Assembly (NCBI GenBank): GCA_965203535.1
Contig: OZ241897.1
Coordinates: 1,736,001 to 1,800,000, forward strand
Origin: JAJDTT01 sp022827025
GTDB lineage: Bacteria > Acidobacteriota > UBA6911 > RPQK01 > JAJDTT01
Length of the DNA: 64,000 bases
Reading direction: 5' to 3'
The notes below the pieces were generated by a model, which saw nothing but the letters and a program-made list of their open reading frames with translations, did no database searches and had not been told where the DNA came from. A program made the position numbers and the translations under genes. Within the stretch, counting starts at the first letter, position 1. Every line of letters begins with the position of its first letter. This document shows, piece after piece, positions 1 through 8,648 of the stretch.

Positions 1-1454
1 TCGACCAGGACTTCATCGACCGGTACAGCGAAGGATTCGACGAACTCCGGGCCGAGCTGGCGTCCTGCACGCCAGAGTGGGCCGGCGAGATCAGCGGGGT
101 GGAGCCCGGCCTGATTCGCAAGGCGGCCCGCATGTATGCGGCCAGCGGCGCCAGCCAGATCCTGTGGGGTCTGGGGGTGACCGAAGCCGGACACGGCTCC
201 AACGCCGTCTTCGGCATGATCAACATGGCGGTCATGACCGGAAACATCGGGCGGCCGGGCACCGGAACCTGTCCCATCCGGGGACAGAACAACGTGCAGG
301 GCGCGTCCGACATGGGTGCACTCCCCAACGTCTTCAGCGACTACCGCCAGACCACCGATCCCCAGGCGCGGGCCGAGCACGAGGCGGTCTGGGGTTGTTC
401 CATGCCGGACAACACGGGTCTGCGCATCCCCGACATGTTCGACGCGGCGCACGAAGGCACTCTCAAGGCCATGTACGTGCTGGCCGAAGACATCGCCCAG
501 TCGGACCCGGACACGGCCCACGTGGTGGGAGCCCTGGAGAAGCTGGACTTCCTGGTGGTCCAGGACATCTTCATGTGCGAGACGGCCAAGTACGCCGACG
601 TGGTGCTGCCCGGCTCCACCTTCCTGGAGAAGGACGGCACCTTCACCAACTCCGACCGGCGGATCCAGCGCGTGCGCAAGGTGGCTCCGCCTCCCGGCGA
701 GCTATTGGCAGACGGAGACGTGGTCAACACGGTGGCCCGCCGCATGGGCTTCGACCTGGGCTTCGACAACGGCCCGGGGACTCCCATCGACCCCAGCCGG
801 ATCATGGACGAGATCGCCCGGCTCACTCCCAAGTGGGGCGGCGTCCGCTACGACCGGCTGGAGAAGGAGGGTTTCCTCCAGTGGCCCTGCTGGGACGAGA
901 ACCATCCGGGCACGGAGATCGTCCATGAAGGAGGCGACTTCCTGCGCGGCAAGGCGCAGTTGACGGTCACCCCCTGGCAGGAACCGGGAGAGCTGCCTGA
1001 CGACGAGTTCCCCTTCTATCTCACCACCGGCCGCATGCTCTTCCACTACAACGTGGGCACCCAGACCCGCCGCACCGCCGTGAGCAAGCTGGACAAGGCT
1101 CGCGAAGAGAAGGTGCGGATCCATCCCCGGGACGCCCGCTCCTTGGGCATCGAAGAAGGGGAATTGGTGGACGTGATCTCCCGCCGGGGACGGGTTCGGG
1201 TCAAGGCCGAGATCACCAAGGCCAGCAACGTGGGCACGGTCTTCATGACGTTCCACTACCCCGAAACCCGCACCAACATCCTGGTGGGCGACGCCAAGGA
1301 CGAGTTCACCGGTTGTCCCGAATACAAGGTGAGCGCGGTTCGGCTGGAGAAGGTGGCCACCGGGATCGAAGAGAGCTTCGCCCTGCCCGGCGTGACCATC
1401 GAAGGCGAGCCGGTGCCGGTGGACCACCGGGAGCCGGCCCTGGCCAAGGCCTGA
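1..1454 (+). CDS. Formate dehydrogenase-like molybdopterin oxidoreductase alpha subunit, C-terminal part (5' truncated by window)
   Basis: The reading frame is open from base 3, so the start lies upstream and only about 483 C-terminal residues are visible. The GTGTCPIRGQNNVQGASDMG motif and following ALPNVF are typical of FdhA/FdhF-type catalytic subunits that bind molybdenum bis-MGD. The VQDIFMCETAKYADVVLPG stretch is the usual cofactor-domain signature before the C-terminal molydopterin-dinucleotide-binding barrel (about the last 120 residues, containing TTGRMLFHYNVGTQTRR). The enzyme would oxidise formate, or reduce CO2, passing electrons to Fe-S partners that are not visible here. The gene ends 53 bp before the convergent Ldh gene, with a REP-like palindrome between them. 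The family call is firm; the exact substrate is inferred. Confidence 0.9.
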   Translation, partial: DQDFIDRYSEGFDELRAELASCTPEWAGEISGVEPGLIRKAARMYAASGASQILWGLGVTEAGHGSNAVFGMINMAVMTGNIGRPGTGTCPIRGQNNVQGASDMGALPNVFSDYRQTTDPQARAEHEAVWGCSMPDNTGLRIPDMFDAAHEGTLKAMYVLAEDIAQSDPDTAHVVGALEKLDFLVVQDIFMCETAKYADVVLPGSTFLEKDGTFTNSDRRIQRVRKVAPPPGELLADGDVVNTVARRMGFDLGFDNGPGTPIDPSRIMDEIARLTPKWGGVRYDRLEKEGFLQWPCWDENHPGTEIVHEGGDFLRGKAQLTVTPWQEPGELPDDEFPFYLTTGRMLFHYNVGTQTRRTAVSKLDKAREEKVRIHPRDARSLGIEEGELVDVISRRGRVRVKAEITKASNVGTVFMTFHYPETRTNILVGDAKDEFTGCPEYKVSAVRLEKVATGIEESFALPGVTIEGEPVPVDHREPALAKA

Positions 1455-1471
1455 CAGCCCGACCGAGAATC

Positions 1472-1497
1472 GTAGGGACGCCCCTTGGGGGCGCCCT
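1472..1497. repeat. REP-1 family palindrome
   Basis: A GC-rich palindrome (GTAGGGACGCCCC, TTG loop, GGGGCGCCCT) lies between two convergent stop codons. It belongs to a dispersed family with the core GTAGGGGCACCCCTTGTGGG that recurs at six other sites in the window. It could act as a bidirectional terminator, which is inferred from position only. Confidence 0.7.
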
Positions 1498-1507
1498 CCT
1501 TGTTGCG

Positions 1508-2551
1508 CTACGAATCGACCCCGAAATACTTCATCTGCCGGCAGATCTGGCCCCAGGTCTCGTCGTCCACCTCGATGCCTTCCGCCTCCAGTCTCCGGGC
1601 GCTCCGGAATTCCGGCTCGCCGGGAAGCAGGATCTCCTGGAAGCCGGGAGCCAGGCGGCTGGTTCGGATGTGGGCGATCATGGCGTCGAGTTCGTCGTAG
1701 TAGGTCTCCAGGTCGGTGAAGTGCTCGATGTGGTAGGCGGTCAGGAGCACTCCGTTGCTGACAAACTTGGGGGCGCCGGCCGCGCAGCCCTCCCCGCCCA
1801 CGGCCCCTCCCATGACCTCCACCATCATGGAAAGGCCGTAGCCCTTGTGAGCCACCACTCCGCCCAGAGGCAGGAGCGCCCCGGGTGGATCGGATTTCAC
1901 CTGCCGCGGGTCGGTGGTGGCCCGGCCCTGGGCGTCCACGGCCCAACCCTCGGGGATGGACTCTCCGCGGTTGATGGCCACGCGGACCTTCCCTTCGGCC
2001 ACCACCGAGGTGGTCATGTCCAGCAGAAGCGGTTCGTGGCCGTGGCGGGGGGCGGCGAAGGCCATTGGATTGGTGGACAGCCGCCCTTCCCGGCCCCCGA
2101 AGGGAATCACCTGAGCCCCCAGGTGGCCGGCATTGGCGAAGAGCTGGGCCATGAAGCCGGCGCGGGCGGCCATCAGCGGATAGGCGCCCACCCGGCCGAT
2201 ATGGCTGGTGTTGCGCAGCGTGACCGTCGCCAGCCCATGATCTCGGGCCTTGTCCATGGCGATGCGAGTCGCGAAGGCGGCGCCCACCTGCCCCAGGGCG
2301 CCACCCCCGTCCACCACGGCCGAGCAGGGACGCTCCCGGACGATCGTGGGACGGGCGCCGGGGTTGAAGCGGCCGTCGCGAATCCCTTGGGCGTACTCGT
2401 AGAACCGGATGGCCCCATGGGAATCGTGGCCGAAGAGGCTCGACTCCACCAGGTGGTCCACCACGGCCCGGGCATCCTCGGGACGGCAACCCGCGGCCTG
2501 GAAGAGCCGACAACCGTGTTCCCTCAGAGCCTGGGGGGAGAATCTGGGCAA
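1508..2551 (-). CDS. Ldh family (malate/L-lactate/ureidoglycolate dehydrogenase type) oxidoreductase, copy 2
   Basis: A 347-residue NAD(P)-dependent oxidoreductase of the Ldh_2 family (PF02615). It has the family landmarks HDSHGAIRF near residue 40, LRNTSHIGRVGAY near residue 110, and the glycine-rich GGVVAHKGYGLSMMVE near residue 230. Members reduce or oxidise 2-hydroxy/2-oxo acids; the substrate cannot be told. No in-frame ATG precedes the conserved N-terminus. A TTG at 2551 with AGGAAAGGA 8 bp upstream is the likely start. It lies 27 bp downstream of a paralogue on the same strand, so the two look like a tandem duplication in one transcript. Confidence 0.9.
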   Translation of the reverse strand: MPRFSPQALREHGCRLFQAAGCRPEDARAVVDHLVESSLFGHDSHGAIRFYEYAQGIRDGRFNPGARPTIVRERPCSAVVDGGGALGQVGAAFATRIAMDKARDHGLATVTLRNTSHIGRVGAYPLMAARAGFMAQLFANAGHLGAQVIPFGGREGRLSTNPMAFAAPRHGHEPLLLDMTTSVVAEGKVRVAINRGESIPEGWAVDAQGRATTDPRQVKSDPPGALLPLGGVVAHKGYGLSMMVEVMGGAVGGEGCAAGAPKFVSNGVLLTAYHIEHFTDLETYYDELDAMIAHIRTSRLAPGFQEILLPGEPEFRSARRLEAEGIEVDDETWGQICRQMKYFGVDS

Positions 2552-2578
2552 GGGGGCATTCCTTTCCTGAGTCGAGTG

Positions 2579-3634
2579 CTACCCGACCGGCGGCACGGGC
2601 AAGCCGAAGCGTTCCAGGTCCGCGCCGATGAGAGACCAGGTCTTGTCGTCGAGGTCGATTCCATCCGCTTCTCTCCGGCGGGCCGACCGGAGTTCGGGCT
2701 CTCCCGGAAGCAGGATCTCTTTGAATCCGGGCGCGGGAGGGCTGGACCGGACGTACCGGATCAGCGCCTCCACCTCCTGGTAGTAGTCCTCCGGGTCGAT
2801 GAAGTGATCGATCCGATGGACCGCCAGGAGCATGCCGTTGCTGACCATCTCCGACTCCCCGACACAACACCCCTGGCCGCTCAGGGTCCCGGCCAGAAGC
2901 TCCACCATGAGGCTCATGCCGTAGCCCTTGTGGGAGGCGATTCCTCCCAAGGGGAGGATGGCGCCTTTCGGCGTGGCGCGGAAACTGTCGGGATCGGTGG
3001 TCGGGCGCCCCTCGTGATCGATGAGCCAACCTTCCGGAACCTGCTTTCCGGCGTAGGAGGCGACCCGCACCTTGCCCTCGGCGGCCACCGACGTGGTCAT
3101 GTCCAGGAAGATGGGCTCCGCGTCGCGCCGGGGCGCAGCGAAGGCCAGGGGATCGGTGGTGAGCCGCGCGTCGATGCCGCCGAAGGGGGCGATCTGGTTC
3201 CCGAACCGGCCGCCGTTGACGAAGGCCTGGCCAATCATTCCGGCCCGTCCCACCATCAGCGGGTAGGCCCCGACCCGCCCCACGTGGCTCGTGTTCCGCA
3301 GCGCGACCGCGGCCACTCCGTGTCGGGAGGCCTTGTCCATGGCCAGGCGGGTGGCGAAGGCGGCGCCCACCTGGCCCAGCGCGCCGGCGGCGTCCACGAC
3401 CGCGCAGGAGGGATGGTCCCGGACCACCCTGGGTTGGGCCTTGGCCTGGAAACGCCCCGTCCGGATGGCGTCCATGTACTCGGGGTAGCGGATGACCCCA
3501 TGGGAGTCGTGGCCGAAGAGGTTCGACTCCACCAGATGATGGGTGACGACCCGCGCGTCCTCCGGGTCGCATCCGGCGGCCTCGAACAACTGGTGGCCGA
3601 TCCGGCGCAAGGTTTCGGCTTGGACGATGGGCAC
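2579..3634 (-). CDS. Ldh family (malate/L-lactate/ureidoglycolate dehydrogenase type) oxidoreductase, copy 1
   Basis: A 351-residue paralogue of the next gene downstream, collinear along its length. It shares HDSHGVIRYPEY near residue 45, LRNTSHVGRVGAYPLM near residue 110, DMTTSVAAEGKVRVA near residue 180 and GGIASHKGYGMSLMVELL near residue 230. The start is a GTG at 3634 preceded by GGAGAAAG at good spacing; no better ATG exists. It is the first gene of a two-gene minus-strand unit, divergent from the PhyH cluster across 155 bp. The likely role is NAD(P)-dependent interconversion of a 2-hydroxy acid and 2-oxo acid. Specificity is not predictable from sequence alone. Confidence 0.9.
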   Translation of the reverse strand: MPIVQAETLRRIGHQLFEAAGCDPEDARVVTHHLVESNLFGHDSHGVIRYPEYMDAIRTGRFQAKAQPRVVRDHPSCAVVDAAGALGQVGAAFATRLAMDKASRHGVAAVALRNTSHVGRVGAYPLMVGRAGMIGQAFVNGGRFGNQIAPFGGIDARLTTDPLAFAAPRRDAEPIFLDMTTSVAAEGKVRVASYAGKQVPEGWLIDHEGRPTTDPDSFRATPKGAILPLGGIASHKGYGMSLMVELLAGTLSGQGCCVGESEMVSNGMLLAVHRIDHFIDPEDYYQEVEALIRYVRSSPPAPGFKEILLPGEPELRSARRREADGIDLDDKTWSLIGADLERFGLPVPPVG

Positions 3635-3789
3635 GGCGGCACTTTCTCCAGCGGCGGATTGTAATGGATGGCGTATCTGCTGTCAGCCGCAGACCCGGCG
3701 AGAATCGGGGGGCGATTGCCAGGCGCGGCTTCCGGTTGGCAAAATGGAGTCCGTCAACGTCGGCAACCACTCGGTGACGGGGCGAAACG

Positions 3790-4662
3790 ATGGACACTTC
3801 GTTCACCAACAGTCGAGAAAGCCTGGAGCGGGCGAACCGTGTCCCGGAGAGCCATTGGACCGGTCTGACCCGGGCCCGGCAGTTCCGTTCCCTCGAGTTC
3901 GAGGGTTTCGTCGTCGTTCCCGATCTGCTGAGCGAGGAACTCATGGAGAAGATCCGCGAGGAGACCTCCAGGCTTCCCACCACATCGGTCGACTACAGCG
4001 AGCATCAGCGATACATTTCCGATGTGCAGTGGACCGACTCGCCCCACGCCACCTCGGCGATTGCCCTGCCGGCCACGGTTGAGTTCCTGGAAGAACTCTT
4101 GGGTGACGAGCTGATCTGCACTTCCTGCTCGTACGTCGAGTCCGGGCCGGGACATCCGGGAATCGCCATTCACACCGATGCCCAGCCCTACGGGTCCAAG
4201 ATTTTCGGAGTCCAGGCCAGCTCTCCCTGCCTGGTCCGGGTCCTCTACTACCTGGACGACCTGACTCCGGAATGTTCCCCCTTCAAGGTGATTCCGCGCT
4301 CCCACCTGTCGCTGCACAGCGACGCCAACCCGTACAACAAATATCTCTCCCACGACGATGAGTTGATGGTGACCTGCCGCGCCGGCTCGGCGGTGATCAT
4401 CAACCAGAAGGTGTTTCACGGAAATTTTCCCAACTACAGCGGCCGGGTCCGCCGCATGCTGGCTATCGCCTACCGGCCCACCTGGGCGGGTCCGATAGGC
4501 GACGTTCCGGAGCGCGACCCGGAAAAGGTGGCCGGCCTCCCTGCAGCCGTCCGCAAATACTTCAGGAGCCTCAACACCAGGAAAATCACGTTCGATTTTC
4601 CGAACCGCCCGGACGACATGGCGAGGCATGCCCCAGGCATTTCGCCCGGCCGCTGGAGCTGA
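3790..4662 (+). CDS. Phytanoyl-CoA dioxygenase (PhyH) family protein, copy 1 of 3
   Basis: A 290-residue Fe(II)/2-oxoglutarate dioxygenase of the PhyH fold. The metal triad is visible as HTD (in IAIHTDAQPYG, near residue 135) and a distal His (KVFHGNFPNYS, near residue 215), followed by the Arg expected to bind 2-oxoglutarate (RVRRMLAIAYRPTW). The family hydroxylates varied small molecules, from phytanoyl-CoA to antibiotics and osmolytes; the substrate is not predictable. It is the first of three tandem paralogues that start with the near-identical MDTSFTNSRESLERANR. It ends 13 bp before copy 2, so co-transcription is likely. No signal peptide is seen, so the protein is probably cytoplasmic. 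Confidence 0.92.
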   Translation: MDTSFTNSRESLERANRVPESHWTGLTRARQFRSLEFEGFVVVPDLLSEELMEKIREETSRLPTTSVDYSEHQRYISDVQWTDSPHATSAIALPATVEFLEELLGDELICTSCSYVESGPGHPGIAIHTDAQPYGSKIFGVQASSPCLVRVLYYLDDLTPECSPFKVIPRSHLSLHSDANPYNKYLSHDDELMVTCRAGSAVIINQKVFHGNFPNYSGRVRRMLAIAYRPTWAGPIGDVPERDPEKVAGLPAAVRKYFRSLNTRKITFDFPNRPDDMARHAPGISPGRWS

Positions 4663-4675
4663 TCCGAGTTAAGCA

Positions 4676-5560
4676 ATGGACACCTCTTTCACCAACAGTC
4701 GAGAAAGCCTGGAGCGGGCGAACCGTGTCCCCGAGAGCCATTGGGCCGGTCTGCCCCGGGCCCGGCAGTTCCGTTCCATCGAGTTGGAGGGTTTCGTCGT
4801 CGTTCCGAACCTGCTGAGCGAGGAACTGGTGGAGGAGATCCGCGAGGAGACGTCCAGGCTCCCCACCACGGCGGTCGACTACAGCGAGCATCAACGGTAC
4901 TTTTCCGATGTGCAGTGGACCGGCTCACCCCACGCCACCTCGGTCATTGCCCTGCCGGCCATGGTGGAGCTCCTGGAGGAGCTCTTGGGCGACGAACTGA
5001 TCTGCACCTCGTGCACATACGCCGAATCCAGGCCGGGCCACCCGGGAATCTCCATTCACACCGATGCCCAGCCCTACGGGAACAAGACGTCCGGAGTCCT
5101 GACCAGCTCGCCCTGCCTGGTCCGCGTCCTCTACTACCTGGACGACCTGACCCCGGAGTGCTCCCCTTTCAAGGTGATTCCGCGCTCCCACGTGTCGCTG
5201 CACAGCGACGCCAACCCGTACAATCGCTACCTTTCCCTCGACGGCGAGTTGATGGTGACCTGCCGCGCCGGTTCGGCGGTGATCATCAACCAGAAGGTGT
5301 TTCACGGCAATTTCCCCAACTACAGCGACCGGATCCGCCGCATGCTGGCCATCGCCTACCGGCCCACCTGGGCGGGTCCCATCGACCAGGTTCCGGAGCG
5401 CGACCCGGAGAAGGTGGCCGGTCTTCCTCCGGCCGTCCGAAAATATTTCAGGAGTCTCAACACGCGAAACGTCGATTTCGATTTTCCGAACCGCCCGGAC
5501 AACATGGCGAGGGATGCCGCGGGCATTTCGCCCGGGCGCTGGGGCCGATCCGGGATATAG
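4676..5560 (+). CDS. Phytanoyl-CoA dioxygenase (PhyH) family protein, copy 2 of 3
   Basis: A 294-residue paralogue of the flanking genes with all metal ligands intact: HTD in ISIHTDAQPYG, the distal His in KVFHGNFPNYS, and the co-substrate Arg in IRRMLAIAYRPTW. Divergence from copy 1 is concentrated around the region after HTD (NKTSGVLTS here versus SKIFGVQAS in copies 1 and 3) and in the DVQW segment near residue 80. These positions could shape the substrate pocket, which is inference. The gene starts 13 bp after copy 1. A 100-bp spacer separates it from copy 3. Confidence 0.92.
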   Translation: MDTSFTNSRESLERANRVPESHWAGLPRARQFRSIELEGFVVVPNLLSEELVEEIREETSRLPTTAVDYSEHQRYFSDVQWTGSPHATSVIALPAMVELLEELLGDELICTSCTYAESRPGHPGISIHTDAQPYGNKTSGVLTSSPCLVRVLYYLDDLTPECSPFKVIPRSHVSLHSDANPYNRYLSLDGELMVTCRAGSAVIINQKVFHGNFPNYSDRIRRMLAIAYRPTWAGPIDQVPERDPEKVAGLPPAVRKYFRSLNTRNVDFDFPNRPDNMARDAAGISPGRWGRSGI

Positions 5561-5660
5561 GAGGACGGGACACCGTGGTCCCTCGCCTGGATTGAAGGCG
5601 GCGTTGCCCCAGACAAGTTAGACTCGGACCAGGAAGAACGAATGGAGGACAGCTAGAGAC

Positions 5661-6533
5661 ATGGACACTTCTTTCACCAACAGTCGAGAAAGTCTGGAGC
5701 GGGCGAACCGGATCCCGGAAAGCCATTGGACCGGGTTGACCCGGGCCCAACAGTTCCGGTCCATCGAGTTGGAGGGTTTCGTCGTCATTCCGGATCTGCT
5801 GAGCGAGGAACTGATGGAGGAGATCCGGGAGGAAACCTCCAGGGTGCCCACCACGGCAGTCGATTACAGCCCCCATCAGCGGGGCTGTCCCGATCTCCAG
5901 TGGACCGACTCGCCCCGGGCCACCTCGGTGATCGGCCTGCCGGCCACGGTGGAGTTCGTCAAGGAGCTCTTCGGAGACGAGTTGATCTGCACCTCCTGCC
6001 AATATGCCGAGTCCAGGCCCGGCCACCCGGGAATCGCCATTCACACCGACTCCCAGCCCTACGGCTCCAAGATATTCGGAGTCCAGGCCAGCTCGCCCTG
6101 CCTGGTCCGCGTCCTCTACTACCTGGACGACCTGACTCCGGAGTGCTCCCCCTTCAAGGTGATTCCACGCTCTCACCTGTCGCTGCACCGCGACGCCAAC
6201 CCCTACAACCGCTACCTGTCCCACAGGGACGAGGTGATGGTGACCTGCCGCGCCGGCTCGGCGGTGATGATCAACCAGAAAGTGTTTCACGCCAACTTTC
6301 CCAACTACAGCGACCGGGTCCGCCGCATGCTGGCCATCGCCTACCGGCCCACTTGGGCGGGTCCCATCGACGACGTTCCGGAGCGCGACCCGGAGAAGGT
6401 GGCCGGTCTCCCTCCGGCCGTCCGGAAATATTTCAGGAGCCTCAACACGCGAAACATCGATTTCGACCTGCCGAACCGGCCGGACAACATGGCGAAGCAG
6501 GCCACGGGCATCTCGCCCGGACGTTGGGGTTGA
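5661..6533 (+). CDS. Phytanoyl-CoA dioxygenase (PhyH) family protein, copy 3 of 3
   Basis: A 290-residue third tandem copy. HTD (IAIHTDSQPYG), the distal His (KVFHANFPNYS) and the Arg (RVRRMLAIAYRPTW) are retained, so it should be catalytically competent. It differs from copies 1 and 2 mainly at residues 70-85 (PHQRGCPDLQW versus EHQRYISDVQW in copy 1) and 110-125. The ATG at 5661 is preceded by GGAGGAC. It lies 95 bp upstream of an SDR gene on the same strand, which may act on the hydroxylated product; that link rests only on proximity. Confidence 0.92.
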   Translation: MDTSFTNSRESLERANRIPESHWTGLTRAQQFRSIELEGFVVIPDLLSEELMEEIREETSRVPTTAVDYSPHQRGCPDLQWTDSPRATSVIGLPATVEFVKELFGDELICTSCQYAESRPGHPGIAIHTDSQPYGSKIFGVQASSPCLVRVLYYLDDLTPECSPFKVIPRSHLSLHRDANPYNRYLSHRDEVMVTCRAGSAVMINQKVFHANFPNYSDRVRRMLAIAYRPTWAGPIDDVPERDPEKVAGLPPAVRKYFRSLNTRNIDFDLPNRPDNMAKQATGISPGRWG

Positions 6534-6628
6534 TTCGGGATCACCGGGGGCGGGCCGCCGGGCACAGGCCCGGTTTCGGCGCTCGCGGAATTTTTACTTC
6601 GGACCGCTAAACAAGAAGGACTCAGACC

Positions 6629-7387
6629 ATGGATAACGAAGGGAAGATCGCAATCGTCACCGGCGCCGGATCGGGAATCGGCCGGCACACCACCTGGGCG
6701 CTGCTGCGTTCCGGATTCAGCGTCGCTCTGGCGGGCAGGCGCCTGGAAGCGCTGGAAGAGACGGCTCGCCTGGCGGGACCCGACGGCTCCCGAACCCTGT
6801 CGGTCTCCACCGACGTCGGCGACCCGGAAGCGGTCTCGAACCTCTTCTCCCGCACCCGGGAGACCTTCGGCCGCCTCGATCTCCTGTTCAACAACGCCGG
6901 GATCCCGGCTCCCGCAGTTCTGCTGGAGGATCTGACCTACGAACAGTGGCAGGCGGTGGTCGACGTCAACCTGACCGGCTCCTTCCTCTGCACCCGGGAA
7001 GCGTTCCGCATCATGAAGAGCCAGGACCCCATGGGCGGGCGGATCATCAACAACGGCTCGGTCTCGGCCCAGGTGCCCCGGGTCAACTCGGCGCCCTACA
7101 CCTCCACCAAGCACGCCATCACCGGCCTGACCCGGTCCACTTCACTGGACGGCCGCAAGTACAACATCGCCTGCGGCCAGATCGACATCGGGAACGCCCT
7201 GACGAAAATGACGGGGAGAATGCAAAAAGGGGTCCCGCAGGCCAATGGGACCGTCATGGTCGAACCCAACATGGACGTGGATGACATCGCCGACGCGGTG
7301 CTCTACATGGCCAGCCTGCCGCTGGGGGCCAACGTCCAGTTCATGACGGTGATGGCGACCAAGATGCCCCTTGTCGGCCGCGGTTGA
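6629..7387 (+). CDS. SDR family NAD(P)-dependent oxidoreductase
   Basis: A 252-residue classical short-chain dehydrogenase/reductase. It has the dinucleotide motif TGAGSGIG near residue 13, NNAG near residue 88, and the catalytic Ser (NNGSVSAQ, near residue 138) with YTSTK near residue 151. The ATG at 6629 follows an AAGAAGGA ribosome-binding site. It follows the three PhyH genes in the same direction, suggesting oxidation or reduction of a hydroxylated product. The substrate is unknown. Its stop lies 20 bp from the convergent YbdK-like gene. Confidence 0.9.
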   Translation: MDNEGKIAIVTGAGSGIGRHTTWALLRSGFSVALAGRRLEALEETARLAGPDGSRTLSVSTDVGDPEAVSNLFSRTRETFGRLDLLFNNAGIPAPAVLLEDLTYEQWQAVVDVNLTGSFLCTREAFRIMKSQDPMGGRIINNGSVSAQVPRVNSAPYTSTKHAITGLTRSTSLDGRKYNIACGQIDIGNALTKMTGRMQKGVPQANGTVMVEPNMDVDDIADAVLYMASLPLGANVQFMTVMATKMPLVGRG

Positions 7388-7407
7388 CGAGTCGCCGGCA
7401 ATCTCCG

Positions 7408-8556
7408 TCAGTTGGCTGAATCGACGCCTTGACGGGTTTCGGCAAGCACCAGATCGACCACGGAGCGCAAGGCTTCCATCTTGGCGGCTCCGTCCAGACG
7501 GACCAGGCGGTAGTGGTCGAGTTGCCGGTCGGCGCTGCTCCCTTCCTGAATGATGGTCGCAACCCGGTGCAGCTCTTCCCGGCAGCCGAGCGCGCGGGCA
7601 TCGCCCTCCAGGTCATCCAGCAGTCCCAGCGCATAGTCGTTGATGTCCGTGCGCCCTCCGCGGCGCGTGTCACCGAGGAACGCGAAGGCCCCATACCGCT
7701 GCGCCAGCCAGCGATTCTCGGCGATGATCTCGGTGCGCGGCTCCGGGGGCAGCGCGCCGGCTCGAACCTGCCGCAGCAGCCATCGGATCAGGGATGCGTA
7801 GAGCGCCGCGATGCAGACCGCATCGTCAATCAGCGGACAGATGTCGCAGATGCGCATCTCCACCGTGGGATGGAGGTCGGCGGGCCGGATATCCCACCAC
7901 AGCTCGTTGGCGCCCTCGATGAACTGCAGACGCTTGTAGTCCTCAACGAGCCGGTCGTATTCCTCGCGGGAATACAGGGGGCCGGGCAGGCTGGTGCGTG
8001 GCATCACGCCGAACAGACTGAGCCGATACGACTTGAAACCGGTGAGGTGTCCCGCGTTGAACGGGGAGGACGTGGACAGCGCATGGAGCAGCGGCAGGTA
8101 CTGGCGAATTGCGGTCATGACGCGGATCCGCTCCTCCGGATCGCCGAAGCCGGCGTGGATGTGCATGCCGCTGACAAGCAACCGCCGCACGGCCTCCTGG
8201 AACGTGACCTCGAACCGCTCGTACCGTTTCTTGGGCGTGGGCATCTGCGCGGTCCACGAGGCGAAGGGGTGGGTGGACGCGGCCAGCACCGCCGCACCGT
8301 GCTCTGACGCCGCCTCGATCACCAGGCGCCGGGTCTGGACCAACGCCTCGCGGATTTCGGCCACGGAAGCGCAGACCCGCGTGTTGGTCTCGATCTGGGA
8401 GCGGAGGAACTCGGTCACCACCTTGTGGGGTCCCCGGTTCCGCTCGCAGACGTCGTAGATGCCCGGGTCGGGGTCGGCCACCAGGTCGCGGGTCTCGGGA
8501 TCGACGAGAAAGAATTCCTCCTCGATTCCCAGAGTGATTTCCAGGTCCTTGCTCAT
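7408..8556 (-). CDS. YbdK-type carboxylate-amine ligase (glutamate-cysteine ligase 2 family)
   Basis: A 382-residue ATP-dependent carboxylate-amine ligase of the GCS2/YbdK family. The N-terminal LGIEEEFFLVDPETRDL is diagnostic, and GMHIHAGFGDPEERIRVM near residue 125 is the metal/ATP region. E. coli YbdK has weak gamma-glutamylcysteine ligase activity; the physiological substrate of most members is unknown. The frame extends 34 residues further upstream, but the family N-terminus fits the ATG at 8556. It is divergent from the rlpA-like gene, leaving a 92-bp intergenic region for both promoters. Confidence 0.9.
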   Translation of the reverse strand: MSKDLEITLGIEEEFFLVDPETRDLVADPDPGIYDVCERNRGPHKVVTEFLRSQIETNTRVCASVAEIREALVQTRRLVIEAASEHGAAVLAASTHPFASWTAQMPTPKKRYERFEVTFQEAVRRLLVSGMHIHAGFGDPEERIRVMTAIRQYLPLLHALSTSSPFNAGHLTGFKSYRLSLFGVMPRTSLPGPLYSREEYDRLVEDYKRLQFIEGANELWWDIRPADLHPTVEMRICDICPLIDDAVCIAALYASLIRWLLRQVRAGALPPEPRTEIIAENRWLAQRYGAFAFLGDTRRGGRTDINDYALGLLDDLEGDARALGCREELHRVATIIQEGSSADRQLDHYRLVRLDGAAKMEALRSVVDLVLAETRQGVDSAN

Positions 8557-8648
8557 CGCATCCGATTTGGAACGCCGGCGATCGACGACGAGCCTCGGAA
8601 CGTCGGAGTCGTCGAGTAGATTTCTCTTGGATCCAGCAAGAGGAAAGC

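Noticed and set aside
1313..3664. Plus-strand open frame of 783 codons opposite the Ldh genes
   Set aside because: An antisense shadow of two conserved genes; no domain can be recognised.
702..3983. Minus-strand open frame of 1093 codons across the FDH, Ldh and PhyH region
   Set aside because: It overlaps three genes with clear family support in other frames and its translation is low-complexity Gly/Pro/Arg-rich, typical of antisense frames in high-GC DNA.
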